A DNA stretch of 64,000 nucleotides from Oasisia sp. SBJ-2009 (taxonomy: Eukaryota; Annelida; Polychaeta; Sabellida; Siboglinidae): the NCBI GenBank assembly GCA_964017155.1, contig OZ024857.1, positions 39,020,641-39,084,640 on the forward strand, read 5' to 3'. Of the stretch, positions 1 to 10,922 are shown one piece after another; position 1 is the stretch's first letter; each line of letters starts with the position of its first letter. A model generated the notes under the pieces. The model ran no database searches, had not been told where the DNA came from, and was given only the letters and a program-made list of their open reading frames with translations. Made by a program: the position numbers and the translations under genes.

Positions 1-164
1 AGGTGTTATTTCTTTCTTGATGACTTAGTGATGAACACCAGATAGCATAGCATCTGTTGTACCAAGGTGGAAATATTCAACACACATTCACTCACATATG
101 CTAGCTCAATTATAGTTACACCACGACACAAAATGCTGGGATCCTATGACCTCACAAGACGTAC

Positions 165-3100
165 CTCTTAGAAACGGGGTGAGGATCGTGGACAAGAAGC
201 TGCCTACATTGATGATGAGGTAGAAGATGGAGAAGAACTGGTCCACCTCCTTCGTCTAAAACATGAACACTACTGCAGGTCAGTACACACTCATATAAAC
301 ACATCAATGTCAAGTTACTCCACTGATCTAACAACTACAAAGTAATGACATTTTATCAATCTACTTAATTCCCATTGTTTCCAGTGCTCGGCAATGTTCT
401 GTTAATTGATATCTCATTCAACTAGTCAGCACTTTTCAGAAAAGTAACACTAAATTGACCATTTATGCTGGCAGTGAGTGTGGTCTGAGAGTGATCACTG
501 TCAGGGTGCTTGTTGTTCTCAAAGGTTGTTTACATCACATACTGAGATGGGACTGACATAAATTTAAATGTGATCTCAAAGTCACGAGGGATATTCAGAC
601 CTCAGTAATGAGAGCCAGGTTTTGACTCAAATGACTACAGCTGCCTGGGCTGTGCACTGGCATGCCAGACAGATGTGCTAACCAATACACTGTCACACTT
701 TCTATTAGAAATACAACTTGTTGTTTAATGTTTTCACAATTATGCATCAATAGGTTGCAAAATGCGATTAAGTTTAGTGTAATGTCATCATAAATTACTG
801 CTGTTCACACAGATTCACGATTATGTAGGGATTTACTTGAACTAATAATAATATATATGTATATATATATATATATATCACTTTTGTTCACTTTCCTTCT
901 ACATGTTTGCAGAGTAATGGTCCATATACAGCACCTGGTCTTGGTTAAACTGGTCTCCTCCAAATGCTCCGACACAAGGTTTGATACCTCCAGTTCCTAT
1001 TCCTATCAGCGTCAAAGCTGCAACTGGCCCTAGCCTGTAAAATAACCAGTAATTGATGTCATGATGCAGCATCATTGAAAGGAAATTGAACTATTGATAA
1101 TTACCATGTTATCTGTTAGAGACACGCACTGCCTAATAGATGTGCACATTTTTTCCAGAGAGGAACCATGCACAAAATGAGCGAAATTAATAGATAAGAA
1201 ATCAACAGATGCCCACCCAAGCCCTTGCATTTGTGCATTGCATGTCTGTTGGGGATTAAACAGTACATGTGATAGCACTGTGAACTACTGACAATAACTC
1301 TAGTTTGTAAAACGTATGTGTTACCCCGATGTCAATAACTGAAATCAAATCTGCATTACTGACAAGCCGTTATTTTGAAGCAACTCCAACTCTAATCACC
1401 AGTGTCATGTGCAGCAGTTTGTTCAACTTACCAGAAGGGTGGTGTGATGGCTGTGACAGCCATGATAACATTCCCGGCAAGGTAGACGACAGATAAATAT
1501 AGAATGATCCTGAAACCACAATGTCAACTACTATGATATTATATCTGTATATTAATTCACAAACTGCCTCTGTGCCTTGGTCATACTAATAACTGCAAGA
1601 TCATGCACTCACAGGACATGCAGTGTTAACACATCAGCACAAATACACAATACAATACACATTAATTTGATATCATAGCAAACTGATTTGAAACAGTTTT
1701 CCTTGATTCATAGTTCAATATTCTAATGTCAAAATATACCATACAAACTGTTGACTTACTTGAATTTAACATAGCAGCTATCAGCTGTGATGGCACCAAA
1801 CAGTGACATTTACTTGCGGAGGCCAAAAGTAGCTGTCAGCTAGTATGGCACCAAAGTGGCATTAACTTGTAGTCACCAAAGTAGCTGTCAGCGATGATGG
1901 CACAAGAATGGCACTTACTTGTAGTAACCAAAGTAGCTATCAGCTAAGATGGCACCAATGACCAGAGTGATGCTACTTGTGAAGTAGCTGACGGCCTGAA
2001 TGGCGACAGAGTGACACTTAGTTGTAGTGCTGAAATAACTGTTGGTGAGGCTGGCACAAGAGTGTCACTGATATGTAACATCTGAAGTAGCTGTTGGCAC
2101 CTGAGTGGCACTTAGGTGCTGTATCTAAAGTAGCTGTTGGCTAGCATGGCATCAAAGAGTGGCACTTACTTGTAGCGACTGTATTAGCTGTCAGCGAGGA
2201 TGGCAACAGAGTGACACTTACATACATAGAGCGACTGAAGTAGCTGTCAGCAGGGATAGAACCAAAATGGTACTTACTTATAGCGGCCAAAGTAGCTGTC
2301 AGCAAGGACTGCACCAAAGAGTGGTGTGATGTAACACAAAGCAGTGAAGCTGTGGAAGAGGACAGTGGCTGTGTCCCGAGAGAAGTCAAGTCTCTGGGTA
2401 AGATACATGAGGAGGATGGCTGAAACCAACACATGTTGTTTATCAGTGAACCTCATTCCAACTCAGAATAATTTATGATTTGTTTTAAATTTATGTTTGT
2501 AAATCTGTCAAGAATGGAAAATGAGGGGCTGGCTGCACATAGGGTGTGCAACTGAAGAGGAAGACAATGATTGACTGGTGAGATTTGGCATGAACAGGGG
2601 CGAAGTTTGCAGTGAAACAACCAGTGATACAAGAACTTTGACGACAAACAGGAATGCAAGATTCTATGTTGACTTAAATTATGTTTTGTGAGTAAAAGAA
2701 ATGAAAGACAACATGTATACACACGCAGTCGGCATTTTATGCTTGCAAATATTCGCTGCTGAAATGATCTTACCTCGCATTCCATAAAAGGAGAACCGCT
2801 CACAGAATTCAGTTCCAAGAATAAAAAACACCCCCTTTGGAAAACGGCATTTCTTGGATTTCTATAGTAAAAGAAAAACAAAGAATGAGAAGACTGTAAA
2901 TATTCATTCGTTTATTCTTATGTCAGATGTAGAATAATCACATTTGTATTTTACATTATATTTACTAGGTTTATTCCATCTTTGTAGTTAATATGGTGTC
3001 AATCAATGATAGACAACTTATTCAATCAGTGTCAGCATGAACACTTAAAGTTGTATAAATTAAATTATAAGATCCACATACCTCATTTTCATTTGGTTTG

Positions 3101-3650
3101 ACAGAATTCTTCAAGAGAATCGATTCTGAAATGAATCAAGAACAGTCAGTCAATTACTGTGGCAGAACCTAATAATTTGTTGCTATGACCAACTTGGCCA
3201 TGTTTTTATGCTCGACCATTGTGGTATTTTGATTTCAAAGAAGACAGCAGAATAGTTGGTAATCTGCAATCACACAGGAAGCAACTTCAATAAGCGACAC
3301 ACACATGATAATGACAACCTGGATGTGAAGAAACTACTGAGGACAACATTGATAAATAACTGATGAACCAACCACAGCCTGCTGACTTGTGGCTCCTCTG
3401 GTGGCAGATGTGGGAACATCTGCTACCATTCCACTAAATGAACAACAAATGTAATTTCCAGGGTTAGTGGCTTATTACATGTATTGTAAAATGTTGTTGT
3501 GCATTGTATAATACTATGAATTGAATAAAACATATGTACAGTAACTAATACAGCATAGACTGGAGAATACCAATCAAATTCAAAAACATATTAATGACTG
3601 ATCCTGTTTTATACATGGAAGGTTTACTTACCTTCTATTGGTGCGCCCAT
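165..3650 (-). CDS. SLC15/PTR2-type oligopeptide transporter, copy B (5' half, partial)
   Basis: This is the N-terminal part of a proton-coupled di/tripeptide transporter (POT/PTR2 family, plasma membrane, MFS fold). Seven exons read on the minus strand: 3632-3704 (ATG at 3648-3650), 3082-3125, 2774-2861, 2278-2419, 1432-1509, 935-1034 and 165-255. All have AG acceptors and GT donors, and the phases join without a break to give 187 aa. Visible family marks are GVFFILGTEFCERFSFYGMR (residues 31-50, the ExxER motif), H73 in LFHSFTALCY (equivalent of PEPT1 His57), FGAVLADSYFGRYK, GIGTGGIKPCVGAFGGDQF, and FFSIFYL (about residue 164 on). The 3632-3704 exon is open upstream of the chosen ATG, so a longer N-terminus from an unseen exon is possible. 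The donor after GGDQFNQDQ is the weak GTGCTG. The gene runs off the left edge. Copy A (18811-33331) is its paralogue, and copy B keeps the canonical FYGMR. The family is certain; the start codon is less so. Confidence 0.88.
1755..2277 (-). repeat. Minisatellite derived from the 3' end of a transporter exon plus its splice donor (copy B)
   Basis: Directly 3' of the 2278-2419 exon (minus strand) lie about ten degenerate units of roughly 50-56 bp. On the plus strand each resembles 'CACTTACTTGTAGCRRCC' followed by 'AAAGTAGCTGTCAGC' and 'GATGGCACCA'. Read on the minus strand this is the exon's own ending (..LADSYFGRYK) followed by the GTAAGT donor. Units are visible near 1770, 1830, 1880, 1933, 1985, 2035, 2088, 2128, 2185 and 2239, and the real exon end is at 2291. 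Several units keep an intact GTAAGT. A shorter array sits at the same place in copy A. Confidence 0.85.
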
Positions 3651-3704
3651 GTCATCAAAATCTGAGTCAGAGTAGTCACTGATGTTATTTATGTCAGATG
3701 CATT

Positions 3705-4790
3705 CTGAAAAACAGGGTTGTTACTTATTATTCATAAATCAGTATATTGATAAACCAAATTATTATGGCCAGTAATCCTTTCTCTGTAGCACACATAACT
3801 TATGTAGAAGGAACAATGTACAGGAGGCTGCTTCAAGAAGTCTATAAACTTATGTTGATACTTATACAATGCAAGTTTCTTATAACACAACTCAAACAAT
3901 TTGACTTCCTCTGTTTGTCAGATAGTGTGATGAGCAGGCTGTCTCACACATGATTCTGATCTATCTCACACACCTGTCAGTGCATGTCTCTCTATCAACT
4001 ACTCATGCAGTCTCCCAGTTTATGGCACAGTTTTGCCAAACTGCATGGGCAGGTGTTACTGCCTGCTGTTAAAATGTTGATATGAGTCAAATTATTTTGT
4101 GTTAAGAAATCTGCATTGTGTAATTAATAATTCTTCCAACTTTCATTTATAAAAAATCAATAGTTTTGACAATAATTTATAGCTTAAAACATGCAGGCAG
4201 CCAACTGTCCAGTTTAACAGTGATCTACTGTGTTATTGACACAACCCCTGCCACTGCTGCCTGGGAACAATTGGATAAGGTGACTTTAGCTTCACTGGTG
4301 GGGTGGGGAGGGTTGACAAAGATACAGAGGGGGTCTTTGTGTTCAGCCAGTGGCTGCAAGTCCAAGCCAAAATAGGCTAAATCTGAACAGTCAAATTTTC
4401 AGGAAGATCATAGATGCCCTTACAAAAGATCAGTCAACTACAAATGTCTTACCTACACTGGCAAATATTTACCCTAATACGTATATTTGTTAAATCAGAA
4501 AACTTAACATTTACCAGTGTTGGGATCTTGGAGGACCCCAGGAGGCTTTAAAATAAGTCAAATATAAATTTATTGTGCATAGTAACAGTACCGTAGGAAA
4601 TGTGTAAAATTAGTTAATCTCTGTTCAATGTTTCTGAGATATGGTGGTGCATGGTGCACTCAGAGTGACGCCATAAGTGACTCTGTGTTGGACCTTTGGA
4701 CCAAAGGACTAAAATGACAGCCTAGACTGGTATGTACAACTTACTTGAACTTAGCCAAAATGCTGACTTGCCATCTAGGTGAACCTAGCA
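3705..4790. other. 5' flank of transporter copy B, no recognised gene
   Basis: AT-rich sequence upstream of the first recognised copy B exon. The part up to about 4170 still aligns with the equivalent stretch upstream of copy A (33386-33760). No coding exon with family similarity is visible. A promoter or first non-coding exon could lie here, but no motif decides it. Confidence 0.4.
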
Positions 4791-4792
4791 CA

Positions 4793-5046
4793 TAGCTTTA
4801 TGCAGAGACCCATCCACCCGTCATTTGGATGGGTAAAAACGAATATGGTCAGGTAGAAATATGGGTTGATGGGTAAAAAATGTTATGCGTTGAAAGTGAG
4901 CTTAAATGGTGTCACATGTGTGTTTGTAGTAATTTTCAGGTCAAAAAAATACATTTAAAGTTTGTGAACTGGCTTAACAGTTAACATCCACATGTCCACC
5001 AAAACATGTGTGACTGGCAATAATTAGATCCTGCATAAAGCCCTGA
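4793..5046 (+). mobile_element. MITE, copy 1
   Basis: A short non-coding element of about 255 bp. One end reads TAGCTTTATGCAGAGACCCA and the other GATCCTGCATAAAGCCCTGA, giving terminal inverted repeats around GCTTTATGCAG. Internal text such as CACATGTGTGTTTGTAGT and TGTGACTGGCAA recurs in the copies at 24117-24412 (same orientation) and 54546-54846 (opposite). It is absent from the paralogous flank of copy A, so it probably arrived after the segmental duplication. Confidence 0.75.
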
Positions 5047-5062
5047 CCCAGCATCACATTTG

Positions 5063-5669
5063 CCTGCCACCTAGAGAGTGATCCCAACATTAGTCACATA
5101 GACCTGCCACCTAGGTAGTCATCCCAGCATTCATCACATAAACCTGCCACCTAGAGAGTGATCCCAACATTAGTCACATAAACCTGCCACCTAGGGAGTG
5201 ATCCCAACATTAGTCACATAAACCTGCCACCTAGGGAGTGATCCCAACATTAGTCACATAGACCTACCACCTAGGGAGTGATCCCAACATTAGTCACATA
5301 AACCTGCCACCTAGGGAGTGATCCCAACATTAGTCACATAAACCTGCCACCTAGAGAGTGATCCCAACATTAGTCACATAAACCTGCCACCTAGGGAGTG
5401 ATCCCAGCATTCATCACATAAACCTGCCACCTAGGGAGTGATCCCAACATTAGTCACATAGACCTACCACCTAGGGAGTGATCCCAGCATTCGTCACATA
5501 AACCTGCCACCTAGGGAGTGATCCCAGCATTCATCACATAAACGTGCCACCTAGGGAGTGATCCCAACATTAGTCACATAGACCTACCACCTAGGGAGTG
5601 ATCCCAATCCCAACATTACTCACATAGACCTACCACCTAGGGATTGATCCCAGCATTCGTCACATAAAC
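5063..5669 (+). repeat. 40-bp minisatellite, about 15 units
   Basis: A tight tandem array of a 40-bp unit starting CCTGCCACCTAGGGAGTGAT and ending CCCAACATTAGTCACATAAA. Variants include CCCAGCATTCATCACATAAA, and a 6-bp internal slip (ATCCCAATCCCAAC) occurs near 5601. It begins within 20 bp of the end of MITE copy 1 and is missing from the paralogous interval of copy A. Confidence 0.95.
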
Positions 5670-6379
5670 CTGCCCTCAGAGAATGATGTGTTCACTGTTC
5701 ACTATGCATGCTTACAACCAGCCAACCACAAAAAGCATGAGTCGCATGATCCAAGCAGGGTTTATATGGATGTGTGCACGATTACAACATCTAAGTTAAT
5801 CAAATAAACCCACCATGTCCATGTCTCATCATTTAAATTCTTTTCAGCAATGTAGACCATTAACTTGCCTGAAAGAGAAATTGTTAACATGCATGATTTT
5901 AAAATAGTTCTGACTGTGGTAGAAAACAAGTAATTTTTAGCAATGAAGAGTTATAAATGTAAGGCTGTGTGCTGACATATATGGTTATACATGGTAGGAC
6001 TTTATGGTATACCGCATGGGTATAGTCAAGAGTTAGGCTGACAGAGAGTAGCGTGGTATAGTGGTTGGAGAGAGAGTAGTGGTGTGTGTAAAAAGATAAG
6101 TCGGCCTGTATTTAGCTGGAAGGATCAGACAATAAAACATGTGTTACAACAGTCTTGACTACTGTGGAGTGCATTATGAAGCGATCGTGTCCAATCATTT
6201 TGGAATAGTATTAGTAGAAAAGATTTTGCTACGCTGATGTTAGATGAGGGACAGATGGCAACAAGAACACATGTCGAAGGAGGATTCAACCAAAGCATCA
6301 CCAGTGGAACTATCTCATTAGATGTGATGGCTCACTACAAAACATGACTGATGCACAGGAAGTTCTGACTGGCCGGGTA
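5670..6379. other. Copy-B-specific insertion, possible solo LTR
   Basis: This stretch has no counterpart upstream of copy A; homology resumes near 6380 (CATCACAGAAC..GGAATATA). Around 5970-6170 it has LTR-like texture: a start near TGCTGACATATATGG, purine-rich AGAGAGAGTAGTGG, AATAAAACATGTGTTACAAC, then CTTGACTACTGTG. No matching second LTR or coding sequence is seen, so this is only a suggestion. Confidence 0.25.
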
Positions 6380-7221
6380 AGCAAACAAAAACATAAGACA
6401 TCACAGAACTGACAGAAGGAATATATATAATCTATAGTCCGTAGGTTGAATAAGCTTGGAACTAGAACACTATCGTACCAGTCATTGAGCTCAAGGTAGA
6501 GCACAATAATAAGGCCCATTAAGGGTATGTTTAATTCATCTGAAGAACCCAATAAAATTGTCACAACAGACTGACAGTGAGGAGCATCATACATTAATTT
6601 TGAGCAGGATAGAACACTTCTGCACTCCGGTCCATATATATTGATGAGTGAAGATGCAATCAATAGGCTTGTTCAAAGGAAGTATCAACAAAATGACAAA
6701 ACGTCAAAAGGCGATGACGTTGTCGTTGAAAAGTGGTTTTCTGTTAGAACTTTTGCGAAGAACGAACAACACATTTGACTTGTTAACATTCATGCATTCA
6801 ACGACAAGCTAAAATGGAGACAGATATGCCCGACAGCAATCTGAAAGACAGCTGCAAAAAGCATGATGTAATTATTGACATCGCATGTTGAGACTGGCGA
6901 CTGGACCTGCAAAACAGTTGTGAGCAACAGCAAGCTGTAATTATATTCACTAATAAAAACGGCCTAATAAAAATCATGGTCATGGACATGGTGTTTACCT
7001 TTATTATTCTGAAGTCAAACTCGAATAATGTAAATTAAGTTAACCAAACAACTGACATCATCAAACAGTAAATAACAACATATTCCACTGTCGACGAACA
7101 CTAAAACAATGGTACTGTTGCATATGAGCAAACCATCTGTTTCCTCGATGGTCGATCTTCTCTTCTCACCGTCAAGTAGAGCCAGAGGTTTTTCGAAGTC
7201 AAGTCGAGCGTTCGTAAACAT
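6380..7221 (-). other. Conserved upstream block of copy B, candidate first exon or promoter
   Basis: This aligns with 34150-35229 upstream of copy A once the insert there is discounted. At its far end both copies hold an ATG followed by TTTACGAACGC (minus strand; ATG at 7219-7221 and 35227-35229). The encoded N-termini then diverge. A possible donor (GATG|GTTTGC) would be in phase 1, which does not fit the phase-0 start of the next recognised exon. It may be a non-coding first exon or just conserved flank. Confidence 0.3.
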
Positions 7222-7335
7222 GGGCGAATGCTAAAAGGAGGACCACAAACGGGCGGACCGTGCGGACCGACCGGACCACATTCACAAGGATTCACGATCT
7301 GTATACGTTCCACGTTTCCGTGGGTTGTTTGTATT
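7222..7335 (-). repeat. GC-rich TIR-family fragment (CCACATTCACAAGGAT family)
   Basis: Contains CTAAAAGGAGGACCACAAAC, repeated GGACCG, GGACCACATTCACAAGGAT and TTCCACGTTTCCGTGGG. The same series occurs at 15322-15420 and, inverted, at 16454-16556. Related GC-rich blocks lie at 17060-17110 and 44185-44265. This looks like one end of a TIR element whose partner is missing. Confidence 0.55.
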
Positions 7336-7424
7336 GGCTTTGAGATGTTCTTGTACGTTATAAATATTTAAACTAAACGACGACACGTCCGATATTGAGA
7401 GATCTGTTCGCGTTTGGTTCCACC

Positions 7425-7439
7425 GGGGGGGGGGGGGGG
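7425..7439 (+). repeat. Poly-G run, G15
   Basis: Fifteen consecutive G residues just outside the left arm of the giant palindrome. Such a run can form a G-quadruplex and is prone to sequencing-length error. Confidence 0.9.
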
Positions 7440-7477
7440 TGCCTCAGCTCCTATCAAATAATTCTGACGATTAAAGG

Positions 7478-9318
7478 GGCACTGTATGGGATTGAACCTT
7501 CCACGCGAAACAGCAAAATTTGGCCGACCCGCGAGGAGGCAGCACTGTCAGTACCTAAAAATATCTTTTTGAATTTGAATCAAACAGGGACACGCACCTC
7601 TCTTTTCCAATCTCAGACATGCCACATGATACGGATTACCCGTATCCGATACGGATTTTGGCCGTTTTTTAAGTGATACGGCCGTACTCCATTTTGATAC
7701 GGATTTTAACTAAATTTACGGAGACATTATTTTTAACCACATTATGTCCCTGTATGCGTCACAAAACTACAGCACAATGGAATAATCGTTTGCTGTTAGT
7801 GACTAAGTAATTCGATTCGAAACGAACGAACTAAACCACCGATTAGTTTATTGTAGCGCGTAATAGATGGCGCGCTGGTAAATTTGTTCTGAAAACTGCG
7901 GAAGGTAGCTCAAAGAATGGGAGGGAACGGGGGACGTAGCAGGCGCGTGACGATTATAAAAAGCAGTACAGGAAATGGAGCTCGACGCGGCAAAACCGCC
8001 TGTATTTCTGATTTCAAGATGTTGACGCTTGCCAGTGAAACTTCGATATATGCGCGAATTGCTGAGATAAATTGTTATTATTTGATGACGTTTTGCGGTA
8101 TGCAGTTTAAACGTGCTGAAGTGAACTAAAATGTCGGTAATCTTCCAATTAACTGGTCTAAATTATTAGGGCCTTTTCAAAACGGTTTTACCACGTTTTT
8201 TCGATGTGTATGTGTTTGGAATGTCATTCTGCATCACACCCGCTAAAACGACGTCGGATATCATTTTTTTAAATTGTGTTTATATCAATTTAATGTCGTC
8301 GAGACGACGTAAGTAATTAAGTCGATGTCACTGGGCGTGAGCAATATGTATAGCGCTCCCCAGACGTATCACGACCGCAAAGCCGATGTCTTGCGATTTG
8401 CGAATATATGTCCCCAAAACTAAGCCAGGCTACATCATTAACTTTTTATTCTATATAATGCAGATATATTTGTTTTAAGCATAATTATTTTTTAATATGG
8501 CTAATTGTGTTTTCGACTTCGCAATGCACACGCTAGACATCGCCTTTTACTTAAACGAAGTTTAACAAAGCCGGGGTTTGAGGCCCCGATGTGTCTGGGC
8601 TGCGCTAAGGAAAACAAAGTCAATGTTTGGATCATATGGGATTAACAGAGTTAATAAAAAGTAACAACTTCCAACAACAATCATATTTTTAACGTCCGTG
8701 GTTTACAAGGAAAAAAATGTAAAACACATGATATAGAAAGTCTACAGACTACGCCATTTTAGAAACAAAATGACGTCAGAGAGTCTTCTTGGTCGGCGTG
8801 AACTGTGCATGCATATTATTATCTGTTACTTTCTAACCTAACCACGAAAACGACCGCCAACAGCCGCCAAACTTCTCCCCACATTTCTTACATACATATA
8901 CATACACTACATTACAAAAAAATCACTTGTATTCGTCTAACGAAGAAAATTCACAACAGAAACGCAAATCTTGGCGAACGGCAACTCGACAACTTCGACT
9001 AAACTCGCTATTATAAGTTAGCTTTACACAAAATACCGCTAGATGGCGCGCGAATATTTATTAACCTTACTGCATTCGCACGCGCGAATTAGTTTAATTA
9101 ATTATAAATAATATAATAATAATTAGCTGCATCACTATGATCTGCAGAAAAAAATAACAATTTAATATACAAATATATAATTTTATTACTTTATTTTATA
9201 TAGCGCCAAATCCACAATTCTCTTCTCTTCTATTCAACATACTGTTATTAAAGTATATGCAATAATAAGAATGCTACCCACAGGTAATATTTAAAAATAA
9301 ATATTAAAAATACATGTG
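7478..9318 (+). repeat. Giant palindrome, left arm
   Basis: Ordered blocks match the reverse complement of 9872-15056. Pairs include 7479-7502 with 15032-15056 (GGCACTGTATGGGATTGAAC), 7512-7535 with 15001-15023, 7612-7637 with about 14780-14812, 8167-8185 with 14682-14703, 8219-8247 with 14637-14666, 8290-8343 with 14545-14591, 8771-8792 with 14312-14333, 8853-8878 with 14020-14045, 8937-8965 with 13928-13957, 9023-9052 with 10313-10339, 9079-9147 with 10203-10276, 9196-9220 with 9969-9993, and 9275-9318 with 9872-9918. The order is fully collinear in mirror image. No open coding frame of note lies in this arm. Confidence 0.85.
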
Positions 9319-9871
9319 TCTGCATAATTATCCAAAATTGCCTATTAGTTATAAAAGAAAAAGGAAATTACGTGTTTTTCAATGAAGTCACATTGTTTAT
9401 TTTATCAATATTTCTATAAACATCCCGCGTGTACTGCGAGCATGCAAGCTTATATTACATAAGCGATGTTTTAACAATAATAACTAAAACAATAACATGT
9501 TAATATTGCTGTTTTTAAATCCTTCTTTTGCTACCACCATGATATTTCCCATATATTCATATTCCTTTTTACATTTTAGTGATTTATTGTTCCGATAATT
9601 AATAAAGTGTCTTGTTCAAAAATAATAATTATTACATATCTGATGGTGGAAATGTCATTCATGAGTAGAACAAATAGCTTCAGTAATATGTTCTTATGCA
9701 TAATGGTTGTGTATGTGCTGAATGAAAATTATTATTACGTCGTACTTATTTTACTACTTTAATTATTTATTACTATTGACCATACTTTTATATTCATTTA
9801 TTACAATTGTTGTTATGTAATTTGTATGTTTATTTATGACTGATAAGTCAGCTTAGTTAATGATATAGAAA
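9319..9871. other. AT-rich centre of the giant palindrome
   Basis: Very AT-rich spacer between the two arms. Mirror symmetry becomes too weak to follow by eye. No gene seen. Confidence 0.6.
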
Positions 9872-10692
9872 CATGTATTTTCATTATTTATTTTTAAATA
9901 ATATTATCTGTGGGTAGTTTTCTCTTTATTGTATTTTTAATAGCATTATTTTGTGAAGCGCCACAAACAATTATGGATGTGGCGCTACATAAATAAAATA
10001 TTATATTATAATAAAAACAATTGTTTGTTTATTTAATATAGCGCCACATCCAATTTAAACTTGTTCATGGCGTTTTACATACATTAAAATGCTAAACAAC
10101 AAATACACACCAGAATAAAAAAAAACATAAATATACTAGAAACATATATGAACAATTATAAACATAAAATATCAATATAAAAATAATAAAACTTATAATT
10201 TCCTGCAAATCATAGTGATGATAATAATTAATTATTATTATTATATTATTTATAAGTAATTAAACTATTTCGCGCGTGTGAAGTAAAACAATTAAATATT
10301 CGCAGTCAGAAACGTGGCGTCTAGCGGTATTTTGTGTAAAGCTTTTAAAAGCGATTTTACGGTACCGCTGGGCGGCCGAACGAATACGAATACATTTATT
10401 TCAGGTAAAAACCCATATACAATTGGTACATACATTAAAACATCTAAATAGCCTGTTAAAAAATTATTAGATAAAAAATAAATAAGGTTATAAGTTAGAT
10501 AAATGTAAAATTGTAGAAAAACAGATAAAATAACGAGCAATATACAGGATGTGATTGTAAAATAAATATGCAATTAGTTCATGTAAATAAACACCTTTTG
10601 AAAAGTAAGTTATATAAACAACTTATTGACTTTAAAAATATATGTATATAATAAATAAATAATAAAGTTATATGCTAGACATGATGACTATC

Positions 10693-10922
10693 TTACAGAT
10701 TTATTGTGTACAATGAATTGGCCCAGCTAATCCACATTGGGCCATTTACTATTTCAAAGCAATTGTACATAACCCTAATCAAGTCATTATTTATGTTAAA
10801 AATGCGTTTTTTAAAACCATAAATGTTCTTACGCAATAGGGCGTCGAATGTATCTATAGCATTACTAGCAAACATGCCACTCGCGCTGTCCCGTCGGCTA
10901 TATTCCAAAATCCGTCTATGCA
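10693..10922 (-). pseudogene. CR1/Jockey-like reverse transcriptase, C-terminal piece
   Basis: This is the end of the non-LTR retrotransposon frame whose main body is at 12465-13960. It reads in frame from the shared 59-bp block (..RRILEYSRRDSASGMFAS) through NAIDTFDALLRKN and NDLIRVMYNCF to a TAG stop at 10693-10695. The 3' untranslated part continues leftwards to about 10375, ending in a short TATTCG-type repeat. It is separated from its body only by the insertion at 10923-12464. Confidence 0.8.
10864..10922. repeat. Target-site duplication, left copy (59 bp)
   Basis: A 59-bp block starting ACTAGCAAACATGCCACTCG, repeated at 12465-12523 with one T/C difference. The two copies exactly bracket the RTE-like insertion. 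Confidence 0.93.

Larger units (their letters stand above)
1..7228. repeat. Segmental tandem duplication, unit B
   Basis: Exons, introns and upstream DNA here align in direct orientation with 29340-35243. Examples are GAACACCAGATAGC near 34 and 29380, the intron text around 1040-1260 against 30740-30970, and the end block GCGTTCGTAAACATGGGCGA at 7206 and 35217. The similarity breaks just after that block, where each copy meets a different repeat, so this may mark the duplication boundary or later insertions. Unit B alone carries a MITE and a 40-bp minisatellite at 4.8-5.7 kb. Confidence 0.8.

Noticed and set aside
7015..7313. Frames starting MFTNARLDF.. and MERIQIVNP.. as coding first exon of transporter copy B
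   Set aside because: Phases do not fit the next exon, the paralogue encodes a different peptide there, and part of the second frame lies in a dispersed repeat.
7395..8129. Frames of 70-93 codons in the left palindrome arm
   Set aside because: Not conserved in the mirror arm and resemble no transposase.
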